From: an uncultured Ruminococcus sp.
GTDB taxonomy: Bacteria > Bacillota > Clostridia > Oscillospirales > Ruminococcaceae
Direction of reading: 5' to 3'
Assembly: GCF_937915125.1 (NCBI RefSeq)
Contig: NZ_CALDMP010000004.1
Location: 1-6,785, forward strand
DNA: 6,785 bases
The notes under the pieces were generated by a model, which made no database searches, was not told the origin of the DNA, and worked only from the letters and a program-made list of their open reading frames with translations. The position numbers and the translations under genes were made by a program. Shown here piece after piece: positions 1-5,514 of this stretch. Within the stretch, counting starts at the first letter, position 1. Each line of letters opens with the position of its first letter.

Positions 1-384
1 ACCACGACCAGTGACACAACAGCTACAACTTCCGAAACAACCACATCTGCCACAACAAGTGAAACTGTGACGTCCGCAGGTTCCACTAACACCACGACCA
101 GTGACACAACAGCTACAACTTCCGAAACAACCACATCCACCGCAACAAGTGAAACTGTGACGTCCGCAGGCCCCACTAACACCACGACCAGCGACACAAC
201 AGCTACAACTTCCGAAACAACCACATCCACCACAACAAGTGAGACTGTGACGTCCGCAGGTCCCACTAACACAACTACCGATGATACGACAGCTACAACT
301 TCCGAAACAACCACATCCACCACAACAAGTGAGACTGCAACTTCCGCAGGACCTACTAACACAACTACCAGCGACACAACAGCT
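1..384 (+). repeat. 90-bp in-frame tandem repeat encoding a Thr-rich linker
   Basis: Units begin at 1, 91, 181 and 271, and a decaying fifth copy begins at 361. Each unit is exactly 90 bp (30 codons) and starts with T-T-T-S-D-T-T-A-T-T. It ends with T-S-A-G-(S/P)-T-N. Units 1-3 differ from one another at only about four or five bases, partly at synonymous positions. Unit 4 has a changed beginning (ACAACTACCGATGATACG) that is partly shared with unit 5, which loses the pattern after about base 385. The array reaches the left edge and probably continues beyond it. Because the period is a multiple of three, copy-number change would lengthen or shorten the linker without a frameshift. Confidence 0.93.
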
Positions 385-966
385 ACAACAACTTCCAACA
401 CAACTGAAACAACAACTACCACCACATCCGGCAAGACAACGGAATCTTCAGCATCCGAAACTACAACGACTACAAAAACCACTTCTACAACCGTGACAAC
501 AACATCCATCACAACAGACACCACAACTTCTACGGAAACCACCGAAAGCACAACATCTACCGAAACCACCAGCGAAACTATTTCCGCAACAACGGATACC
601 TCGGAAACAACTGCAACAAGCGATACCACAACAACTACGACAAATACCACCAATACAACAGTTACCGGAACAACAAACACCACTACGACCACTGAAACGG
701 AACAAACTGTTCTCACAGGTGATGCAAATCAGGACGGCAAGGTAGACCCTGACGATGCATATCTGGTTCTGGTATACTACGCCGAGGAAATGGTGGGCAA
801 GGAGCACACCATGTTCGATGATCCGGAACTGGAAAAGTTGATCATTGAGGCATTGGACATTGACAAGGATGGCAATCTGGATGCAGATGATGCATACTTC
901 ATCCTGCTGTACTATGCACGAGTTTCTGTGGGGTCAGATGTGACCTGGGAGGAACTGATGAAGTAA
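1..966 (+). CDS. C-terminal part of a secreted Thr/Ser-rich dockerin protein (5' end outside window)
   Basis: The frame is open from base 1, so the gene starts upstream; the GTG at 67 is an internal valine codon and not a credible start. The visible 321 residues have two parts. Residues 1 to about 236 are an almost pure Thr/Ser linker with regular Glu, Asp and Ala; its first part is a 30-residue tandem repeat and the rest is irregular. Residues about 237-321 are a dockerin: two EF-hand-like calcium loops, DANQDGKVDPDD (721-756) and DIDKDGNLDADD (856-891), each followed by a DAY..L.YYA helix, and a short tail ending in WEELMK. In this family dockerins bind cohesins on scaffoldins or the cell surface. 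The protein is therefore probably extracellular and part of a cellulosome-like or surface assembly, but the functional N-terminal module is missing, so its activity cannot be stated. The coding strand is extremely poor in G within the linker. The TAA stop is 28 bp before a strong terminator. Confidence 0.9.
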   Translation, partial: TTTSDTTATTSETTTSATTSETVTSAGSTNTTTSDTTATTSETTTSTATSETVTSAGPTNTTTSDTTATTSETTTSTTTSETVTSAGPTNTTTDDTTATTSETTTSTTTSETATSAGPTNTTTSDTTATTTSNTTETTTTTTSGKTTESSASETTTTTKTTSTTVTTTSITTDTTTSTETTESTTSTETTSETISATTDTSETTATSDTTTTTTNTTNTTVTGTTNTTTTTETEQTVLTGDANQDGKVDPDDAYLVLVYYAEEMVGKEHTMFDDPELEKLIIEALDIDKDGNLDADDAYFILLYYARVSVGSDVTWEELMK

Positions 967-993
967 ATTACTATTAGTAACACAAACAAAGAT

Positions 994-1036
994 AGCACTT
1001 CTGTCTGCTGAAAGAGTAGACGGAAGTGCTTTTTTT
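994..1036 (+). terminator. Rho-independent terminator of the dockerin gene
   Basis: A 13-bp stem (994-1006 with 1018-1030, one G-T wobble) closes an 11-base loop and runs into seven T residues (1030-1036). It lies 28 bp after the TAA stop at 966. A looser T-rich stretch on the opposite strand (ATCTTTGTTTG) could give weak bidirectional activity, but no gene approaches from that side nearby. Confidence 0.9.
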
Positions 1037-1046
1037 GAAGTGATAG

Positions 1047-1075
1047 TTGAAATGGATTTTGATGTGTGGTATAAT
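1047..1075 (+). promoter_or_regulatory. Sigma-A promoter of the truncated ATPase gene
   Basis: The -35 box TTGAAA (1047-1052), a 17-bp spacer and the -10 box TATAAT (1070-1075) match the consensus closely. TGG immediately before the -10 adds an extended -10 element. The start codon at 1114 is preceded by AAGGAGG at a good distance, so the transcription and translation signals are both intact although the gene behind them is broken. Confidence 0.8.
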
Positions 1076-1113
1076 ATTGACGAGGAAGAACGGCTTCACA
1101 AGGAGGTTACGGC

Positions 1114-1407
1114 ATGGGTATTTATCTGAATCCGAATAATTTTGATTTTCAGGAAGCGCTGAATTCAGAAATTTATATCGACAAAACGAAGATGATTCAG
1201 TATACAAATAGAGTCTTGAAAACAAAGCAAAAGTATATTTGTGTCAGCCGCCCTAGACGGTTTGGAAAGTCTATGGCAGCGGATATGCTGACGGCTTATT
1301 ATAGCCGTGGTTGCGATTCCAGAGAAACTAGGACTACAGTATTCCTTATGGTTTGTTTTACAGCTTTGATACACCGGAAGATGTGCTTAGATTTGTTGAG
1401 AGGGTAA
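1114..1407 (+). pseudogene. AAA-ATPase-like (DUF1703/PD-(D/E)XK type) protein, truncated remnant
   Basis: The open frame encodes 97 residues, but only about the first 71 look native. They contain the family's N-terminal YIDKT motif (residues 21-25) and the Walker A-like P-loop RPRRFGKS (46-53), followed by the helix ending SRGCDSRE (64-71). Full-length members are roughly 500 or more residues, with an AAA-ATPase-like domain (Pfam AAA-ATPase_like) and a C-terminal nuclease-fold domain; their biological role is poorly known. Here the sequence after residue 71 no longer resembles the family and stops at 1407. Walker B, the rest of the ATPase core and the nuclease domain are absent. The start ATG at 1114 is well supported by AAGGAGG 7-8 bp upstream and by a strong promoter. 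An internal deletion or recombination near base 1327 best explains the loss. A 97-residue peptide may still be made, but ATPase function is not expected. Confidence 0.8.
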
Positions 1408-1427
1408 AGGCTCTTAGAAATGAATGA
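1332..1427 (+). pseudogene. Unidentified C-terminal coding fragment fused to the ATPase remnant
   Basis: In the frame whose codons start at positions divisible by three, the DNA from 1332 to the TGA at 1425-1427 reads as 31 protein-like residues ending in a charged helix (TPEDVLRFVERVKALRNE). This frame is blocked just upstream by TAG at 1329-1331. It therefore looks like the tail of a different gene, or of the same gene after a frameshift, joined to the ATPase head at about 1327-1332. The aromatic strand followed by 'TPEDV..FVE..KAL' recalls the C-termini of class V aminotransferases, but this resemblance is weak and I do not assign a family. An ATG at 1420 overlaps the end and opens an 11-codon frame that stops at 1455; it could be the leftover start of another gene or mean nothing. 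Confidence 0.4.
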
Positions 1428-1456
1428 TACGCTGACAGAAATATCGCTTAAATGAC

Positions 1457-1493
1457 AAACAACCGCAATGCGGAAAAAACACTGAGGTTGTTT
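1457..1493 (-). terminator. Possible weak terminator of the polyol operon
   Basis: On the minus strand an imperfect stem pairs AAACAACC with GGTTGTTT (8 bp, overlapping the stop codon of the VOC gene). The stem extends inward past one mismatch to CAGTG/CATTG around a T-rich loop. A nested CCGC-ATT-GCGG hairpin lies in the same place. The downstream run (TTGTTTGTCATTT) is only moderately T-rich, so the terminator call is tentative. It is nevertheless the only structure found between the operon's last gene and the plus-strand remnant. Confidence 0.35.
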
Positions 1494-1902
1494 ATGTGAA
1501 TATAGGTTTTAAACCAATCTGACTGAATTCTAGTATTTCCTTGTTCGGACCTTCGATTTTAAAAAATCTTACGCCGTTTTCCCAGAATGGAAGAAAATGA
1601 ATACAATCGTTAAGATTATTCAGATTGCGCTCGTTTACAAAGGAAAGCGCTGCTTCAATATCTTTCACATCAATTGCAATGTGGTCTACTGCACCAGAAC
1701 ACATTGCAGCCTGACGGTTTTCAGAGGTCTCAATCATCAGATTGCCAAGCAGCAAAAAGGCAACCTGTTCCTTTGCTTCCTTGTTTTCTGTACGCAGCGC
1801 AATGGTAAATCCCAGTTTTTCGTAGAATGCAATTGTCTCTGCAATATCATTTGTTGGTATACCAATATGCTGTAGTCCTGTGGCAATATCTTTCATCTCC
1901 AT
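1492..1902 (-). CDS. VOC/glyoxalase-fold metalloprotein (136 aa)
   Basis: This single-module-length protein carries the two beta-alpha-beta-beta-beta units of the vicinal oxygen chelate superfamily (glyoxalase/bleomycin resistance/dioxygenase). The first begins LQHIGIPTNDIAETIAFYEKLGF and the second VDHIAIDVKDIEAAL. The four expected metal ligands are present at the usual places: His12, Glu58, His74 and Glu125, so a divalent-metal enzyme is likely. The substrate is unknown. Family members act as lactoylglutathione lyases, epimerases or dioxygenases. As last gene of a polyol operon it might detoxify methylglyoxal or isomerise a sugar intermediate, but that is inference. The start at 1902 follows AGGAG with six intervening bases; this site lies inside the last codons of the kinase gene, whose TAA is only 3 bp upstream. 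A second in-frame ATG two codons later is less well placed. Confidence 0.85.
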   Translation of the reverse strand: MEMKDIATGLQHIGIPTNDIAETIAFYEKLGFTIALRTENKEAKEQVAFLLLGNLMIETSENRQAAMCSGAVDHIAIDVKDIEAALSFVNERNLNNLNDCIHFLPFWENGVRFFKIEGPNKEILEFSQIGLKPIFT

Positions 1903-1905
1903 GTT

Positions 1906-2871
1906 TTACTCCTGCCTTTCTTCCTGCATTTTTTCTGTGACCTGTTCCATGGTTGGCATAGCTGGAATCACTCCGTAGCTTTCAACGCAGACACTTGCAA
2001 CAGCGTTTCCAAAATCTGCAAATGATGCCGCTTCAGAAACAGATACCTCATCCGGAAGTTTTCCGCAGCGGCAGAACTGGTAGAGAAATCCACCCCAGAA
2101 TGCGTCACCGGCTCCGGTTGCATCTAATGCTTTATTTCTAAAACCTTTGACGATCTGACCACCGTCAGATGTCCGTACATAAGCGCCCAGTTTGCCTAAT
2201 GTGATTACAGCAATTTTCACTCCCTGACGCAATAAGGCTTCTGCTGCTTTTTCATAGTCGGATTCATCTGTCATCAATTCTGTTTCTTCTTCAGATATCT
2301 TCACCAGATCTGAATATTTCAGCATACTGCGCATCTGACTGACAGCTTCCGATTCTCCGCTCCACAAAGATGCCCTATAATTCGGATCATATGATATTAC
2401 ACAGTTCGCACGTTTTGCTTCTCTTACAGAACACATAGTAGCGCTCCTGCACGGTTCAGCTGTAAGTGAAATTGAACCAATGTGTAAAATATGGCTGTTT
2501 GAGATTGTTTCAAGAGATAAATCTTTTATAGATAACATTTTATCTGCACCATGATTTCTTGCAAAAGAAAATTCACGTTCTCCATTTTCTTTGACATCTA
2601 CAAACGCCAGAGTGGTAAAATAATCATCACTTAATATAAAACCTGTACTATCAATGCCGCAGTTATCAAGGGTTTCTTTGAGAAATTTGCCGTGCATATC
2701 ATTTCCGGCTTTTCCGATAAAGGCAGTTCTTGCGCCAAGCTTCGCCATAGCTGCCATGACATTTGCCGGTGCACCGCCTGCATTCTGAGCAAATATTCTT
2801 TGTCCCTGCTCATTCCTGCCCTGCATGGTAAAATCAATCAGCATTTCTCCTAAAGCTGTTACATCAAACAT
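1906..2871 (-). CDS. PfkB-family fructokinase
   Basis: The 321-residue product is the normal length for a ribokinase/PfkB sugar kinase. Features in order are an N-terminal ALGEMLIDF strand, the GGAPANV sugar-binding signature (32-38), a lid segment FARNHGAD (103-110), DPNYR (162-166), KISEEE (191-196), ITLGKLGAY (223-231) and the C-terminal signature DATGAGDAFWGGF (250-262). Asp256 is the expected catalytic base and GAG the anion hole. The pattern 'ISLTAEPCRSA' together with 'SYDPNYR..LW' is typical of ScrK-like fructokinases, so ATP-dependent conversion of fructose to fructose 6-phosphate in the cytoplasm is the best guess. Another ketose cannot be excluded. The ATG at 2871 overlaps the upstream transporter stop by 8 bp (ATGTTTGA) and follows AAGGAG about 8 bases upstream, indicating coupled translation. 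Its neighbours, a polyol dehydrogenase and a symporter, fit a role after polyol oxidation. Confidence 0.9.
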   Translation of the reverse strand: MFDVTALGEMLIDFTMQGRNEQGQRIFAQNAGGAPANVMAAMAKLGARTAFIGKAGNDMHGKFLKETLDNCGIDSTGFILSDDYFTTLAFVDVKENGEREFSFARNHGADKMLSIKDLSLETISNSHILHIGSISLTAEPCRSATMCSVREAKRANCVISYDPNYRASLWSGESEAVSQMRSMLKYSDLVKISEEETELMTDESDYEKAAEALLRQGVKIAVITLGKLGAYVRTSDGGQIVKGFRNKALDATGAGDAFWGGFLYQFCRCGKLPDEVSVSEAASFADFGNAVASVCVESYGVIPAMPTMEQVTEKMQEERQE

Positions 2872-4234
2872 TTGTATTGCTCCTTTCCTTGATTTCAGCT
2901 ACAATTTTGTTATAGGATTTCTTGTTCAGTCTGTAGAAAAACAGTGCAATGGCTGTAACGATCCAAAGTATTCCCGGAATGGTAGAAAAGCTGTGTTTCA
3001 TAATCGAAAGCACATTTTCATTCTGCTGCATATTTGCCTCAAAACCAGTTGCACTCAGTACTGCTGCAAGAACAGATGTACCGATTGCCATTCCGATTTT
3101 ATTTCCAAGAGAGATAAATGCATACTGGAAACCGTCATTGCGGACACCGGTTTTCCATTCTCCATATTCTACACAGTCGGGAATAATGGCATAAATAGCT
3201 GTGTTAAAACCTGCAAAGAAAAACTGTGTCAGACCAGAACAGATATAGAACGGAACCGGTGTCTTTACGGGGCTGAACAGATACAGTGACAGCATACATA
3301 CACCTGTTCCAAGTGCTAATATAGAAGCGGATCTTCCTTTGTTTCCCGTCCATTTGAATACGATCGGAAACAGTCCGGCACCGATAATTGATGGAATAAT
3401 AATTGCCATGGAATAAGTAGTAAACAGGGATTCAGTTCCTTCCACATACTTAAAATAGTACAATGCATCAGCATTTCTTCCATAGAGTGTTACACCAAAC
3501 AGGAACTGTCCCAGTAATGCCAGCAGATAGGGCTTATTCTGAAGCACAGTCTGAATTTGCAGCTTTATGGGTATTTTCTTCTTTTCCGGAATGGTTACTG
3601 TTTCCTTTGTCTTAGCAAAGCAGAAAATATGACAGGCAGCAAAAATCGCACCATAAAGTACAGCTACCAGCAGATAACCACGCTTATCGCTGCCGCCGCC
3701 CAGTTTGGAAATCAAGGGCAGTGTGATAATATTGATAATACCGATGGCAATCATGGCGCTGACGGAACGGAAGGTATTAATTTTTGCACGTTCTTCAATG
3801 TTCTGTGTCATAGCACCACAGAGAGTTCCATATGGAATATTGACACAGGTATAACCCAATACCAGGATACAATAGGTTATGGTCATATACACTATTTTGG
3901 CAGTGCTGCTCCAGTCCGGATGTGCCCAGAAGGAAATCATCAGCACAATTGCAGTCAGCGGTGCTGCAATGAGTAGCCAGGGACGATAACGTCCCCAGCG
4001 AGTATTTGTTCGGTCGGTCAGACTGCCTACAATGGGATCATTGATAGCGTCCCAGAAGCGTGAGAACAGCATCAATGCAGCAACAGCACTCATACTGATA
4101 CCGAATACATCGGTATAAAAAATCATAAGAAAATTACCAACGAACATCCAGCTGAAATTACAGCCTACATCGCCCATACCATAAGCAAATTTACTGATAA
4201 AGGGTATTTTCAGATTGGTATCATTCGCTTTCAT
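2864..4234 (-). CDS. GPH-family sugar/polyol:cation symporter (MelB/YicJ-like)
   Basis: The 456-residue membrane protein has about 12 hydrophobic segments with a charged cytoplasmic loop around residues 210-240 (KTKETVTIPEKKK), the usual length and layout of glycoside-pentoside-hexuronide:cation symporters in the major facilitator superfamily. Diagnostic motifs are FWDAINDPIVGSLTDRT (60-76) followed by RWGRYRPW (79-86), NIPYGTLCGAMT (132-143) with ERAKINTFR (148-156), and PDCVEYGEWKTGVRNDG (352-368). Asp62 and Asp66 correspond to the paired acidic residues that in MelB coordinate Na+ or H+. The protein should bring an unphosphorylated sugar or polyol across the cytoplasmic membrane with a cation. 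The substrate is inferred only from context (polyol dehydrogenase upstream, fructokinase downstream). GGAGGA seven bases before the ATG supports this start. The gap from the dehydrogenase stop is 21 bp, and the TGA overlaps the kinase start. Confidence 0.92.
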   Translation of the reverse strand: MKANDTNLKIPFISKFAYGMGDVGCNFSWMFVGNFLMIFYTDVFGISMSAVAALMLFSRFWDAINDPIVGSLTDRTNTRWGRYRPWLLIAAPLTAIVLMISFWAHPDWSSTAKIVYMTITYCILVLGYTCVNIPYGTLCGAMTQNIEERAKINTFRSVSAMIAIGIINIITLPLISKLGGGSDKRGYLLVAVLYGAIFAACHIFCFAKTKETVTIPEKKKIPIKLQIQTVLQNKPYLLALLGQFLFGVTLYGRNADALYYFKYVEGTESLFTTYSMAIIIPSIIGAGLFPIVFKWTGNKGRSASILALGTGVCMLSLYLFSPVKTPVPFYICSGLTQFFFAGFNTAIYAIIPDCVEYGEWKTGVRNDGFQYAFISLGNKIGMAIGTSVLAAVLSATGFEANMQQNENVLSIMKHSFSTIPGILWIVTAIALFFYRLNKKSYNKIVAEIKERSNTNV

Positions 4235-4255
4235 GTCGTATTCCTCCAGTCTGCA

Positions 4256-5281
4256 TTATTCCTGCACGTTAATGATCACCTTCATGGTTGTCTCTCTGTT
4301 GGCATCAATATACTCATACGCTGCCTTGTAATCCTGAAACGAAAAGTGTTTAGAAATCAACGGCTTGAGCGCAACCTTGTTTTCGTTAACCAGACGGATC
4401 GCCTCAATATAATCCTCGTTCCGATACATCATTGAGGTGTTCAGGTCAAGCTCATGATCATTCAGTACAGCAAGGTCAATCTCTGCCATACCGGCAAATA
4501 CAGCTACAAGAATAATTGTACTGCCTTTTCTCGCATACTTTATCGCCTGACCCATGGTGATATTGTTTCCTGCACAGTCGTAAATCACATCTGCCTTATC
4601 CGGTCCGAAATTCTCCAGCATCGCCTCGCCGAAATCCTTTTCTTTCGTATTGATGCAGAAATCAACACCGCATTCTTTTGCCTTTTCCAGACGAAGGTCA
4701 CTGACATCAGTTATCATTACACTTTCAGCGCCCAAACCTTTTGCTGTCTGTGCTACCAGAATTCCAATTGGACCTGCGCCCAGAACTGCAATTTTCATAC
4801 CCTTGACATCGCCTGCACGTTTAACTGCATGCACAGCAACTGCCAACGGTTCGATCATTGCTCCCTCGTCATAGGACATATCTTCCGGAAGTGCTGTTAC
4901 CTTTGCAGCATCGACAGCAAAAAATTCGGAAGCTGTACCTGTTGTCTGGAATCCCATAACCTTGAGTTCTTCACAGAGATTGTACTTGCCGTGACGGCAG
5001 GGATAGCACTTTCCGCATACCACCTGCGGCTGAATCGTTACTTTTTGTCCTACTGTAAATCCTGTTACTTTTTCTCCGAGCTTTACAATTTCGCCGGACA
5101 CCTCATGTCCCTGTGTAACCGGATAAGAGGTAAACGGATGCTTTCCATGATACACATGGATATCCGAACCGCACACACCGATTTTCATAATCTTCACCAG
5201 AACCTGATCTGCTTTGATTTCCGGCACCGGAACCTCGTTGAATGTGATTTCCTTTGGATTTGTCATAACCTGCTGTAACAT
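4256..5281 (-). CDS. Zinc-dependent NAD polyol dehydrogenase (sorbitol dehydrogenase-like)
   Basis: This 341-residue medium-chain dehydrogenase/reductase has the normal length for the family. The N-terminal catalytic domain holds GVCGSD with the catalytic zinc ligand Cys37, GHE with His59 and Glu60, and IEPLAV with Glu144. Four cysteines of the structural zinc lobe are all present (Cys89, Cys92, Cys95, Cys103). A Rossmann domain follows with GAGPIG (168-173) and, at the end of its second strand, Asp192 with Arg197, a pattern favouring NAD over NADP. Overall it resembles sorbitol/iditol and related polyol dehydrogenases, though threonine or butanediol dehydrogenases share the scaffold. The expected reaction is oxidation of a sugar alcohol to a ketose in the cytoplasm, which would feed the fructokinase. 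It is the first gene of the operon. AAGGAG eight bases before the ATG at 5281 supports the start, and its leader of about 80 bases contains the operator candidate. Confidence 0.9.
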   Translation of the reverse strand: MLQQVMTNPKEITFNEVPVPEIKADQVLVKIMKIGVCGSDIHVYHGKHPFTSYPVTQGHEVSGEIVKLGEKVTGFTVGQKVTIQPQVVCGKCYPCRHGKYNLCEELKVMGFQTTGTASEFFAVDAAKVTALPEDMSYDEGAMIEPLAVAVHAVKRAGDVKGMKIAVLGAGPIGILVAQTAKGLGAESVMITDVSDLRLEKAKECGVDFCINTKEKDFGEAMLENFGPDKADVIYDCAGNNITMGQAIKYARKGSTIILVAVFAGMAEIDLAVLNDHELDLNTSMMYRNEDYIEAIRLVNENKVALKPLISKHFSFQDYKAAYEYIDANRETTMKVIINVQE

Positions 5282-5322
5282 AGCAATCGCTCCTTTTTCA
5301 TATCAAATTTTTCCCTCATTTT

Positions 5323-5348
5323 CGTTTTATAATTACTTTTATAAAACG
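5323..5348. promoter_or_regulatory. Perfect palindrome in the operon leader, candidate ROK repressor operator
   Basis: Two perfect 10-bp arms, CGTTTTATAA and TTATAAAACG, are separated by six bases. The site begins roughly 12 bases after the predicted transcription start of the dehydrogenase operon, so a bound repressor would block initiation or elongation. Fourteen bases of it recur over the promoter of the adjacent ROK regulator gene (6643-6656). Assignment to that regulator is inference from this co-occurrence and from proximity. The right arm overlaps another palindrome (5341-5354). Confidence 0.65.
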
Positions 5349-5354
5349 CTTTAT
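5341..5354. promoter_or_regulatory. LacI/cre-like palindrome overlapping the operator
   Basis: ATAAAACGCTTTAT has the inner bases of a catabolite-responsive element (A-N-CG-N-T core) and the central CG typical of LacI-family operators. The outer TG and CA of the CcpA consensus are replaced by AT and AT. It overlaps the right arm of the 5323-5348 palindrome. It may be a degenerate cre, a site for a distant LacI-type protein, or a by-product of the neighbouring palindrome. No LacI-family gene is in the window. Confidence 0.3.
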
Positions 5355-5366
5355 GTAACTGACTAC

Positions 5367-5395
5367 AGTATAAACTACATCTTTGTATTTGTCAA
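5367..5395 (-). promoter_or_regulatory. Sigma-A promoter of the polyol operon
   Basis: On the minus strand, a perfect -35 TTGACA (5390-5395), a 17-bp spacer and -10 TATACT (5367-5372) predict a start near 5360, giving a leader of about 80 bases before the dehydrogenase ATG. No other promoter of similar quality was seen between the four operon genes, consistent with a single transcript. Confidence 0.85.
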
Positions 5396-5442
5396 TGGAT
5401 TTTGTCGAAAAAATACAGTTTCTCTTTTTCTTACAAATACAA
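5383..5442. repeat. Inverted repeat pair flanking the -35 region of the operon promoter
   Basis: TTGTATTTGT at 5383-5392 and its exact reverse complement ACAAATACAA at 5433-5442 lie 50 bp centre to centre, close to five helical turns. Partial matching continues on both flanks. The first copy overlaps the -35 box. The spacing suits two binding sites for a dimeric or looping regulator better than an RNA hairpin, because the outer copy is upstream of the transcription start. Confidence 0.4.
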
Positions 5443-5453
5443 GGTTTCTGTTT

Positions 5454-5470
5454 TGCACAAAGTGCACAAA
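5454..5470. repeat. Tandem TGCACAAA pair upstream of the operon promoter
   Basis: TGCACAAA occurs at 5454-5461 and again at 5463-5470, a 9-bp period. It lies about 60 bp upstream of the -35 box and immediately beyond the T-run of the ROK gene terminator. Closely spaced direct repeats here could be an activator site; this is suggestive only. Confidence 0.25.
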
Positions 5471-5495
5471 AAAAGCCCCGAGCAATACCCGGGAC
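5468..5495 (-). terminator. Rho-independent terminator of the ROK regulator gene
   Basis: On the minus strand an 8-bp stem (GTCCCGGG with GCTCGGGGC-side pairing, including G-T wobbles) closes the loop TATTG and is followed directly by seven T residues (5474 down to 5468). It starts 19 bp after the regulator stop codon. It should insulate the polyol operon, which is read in the same direction just downstream, from read-through. Confidence 0.88.
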
Positions 5496-5514
5496 ATTAC
5501 GTTTATAAATTGTC

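Noticed and set aside
67..69. GTG at 67 as start of the dockerin gene
   Set aside because: The same frame is open to base 1, the repeat unit continues upstream unchanged, and there is no ribosome binding site. The true start is outside the window.
448..807. Minus-strand frame of 119 codons within the Thr-rich linker
   Set aside because: The Cys/Gly-rich translation is the mirror of ACN/ACC Thr codons on the coding strand. The repeat and dockerin reading on the plus strand explains the DNA fully.
974..1225. Minus-strand frame of 83 codons over the terminator and ATPase promoter
   Set aside because: It covers a clear terminator, promoter and ribosome binding site on the other strand and has no recognisable domain or start signal.
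1..1427. Mobile element or insertion sequence at the left junction
   Set aside because: No transposase fragment, terminal inverted repeat or target duplication is visible around 1327. Deletion or recombination is enough to explain the remnant.
4454..5278. Long plus-strand open frame (274 codons) across the dehydrogenase gene
   Set aside because: It is antisense to a gene with all family motifs and intact zinc ligands. Its translation is Cys/His/Phe-rich without domain character, and there is no promoter for it. It is a shadow frame.
5282..5360. Riboswitch in the dehydrogenase leader
   Set aside because: The leader is only about 80 bases and A/T-rich, with one DNA-operator-like palindrome and no conserved aptamer core or terminator.
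5451..5471. Hairpin TTTTGTGCA...TGCAAAA as a second terminator or riboswitch element
   Set aside because: The stem depends on G-T wobbles with almost no loop. The sequence is explained more simply as a TGCACAAA direct repeat. It also lies upstream of the operon transcription start.
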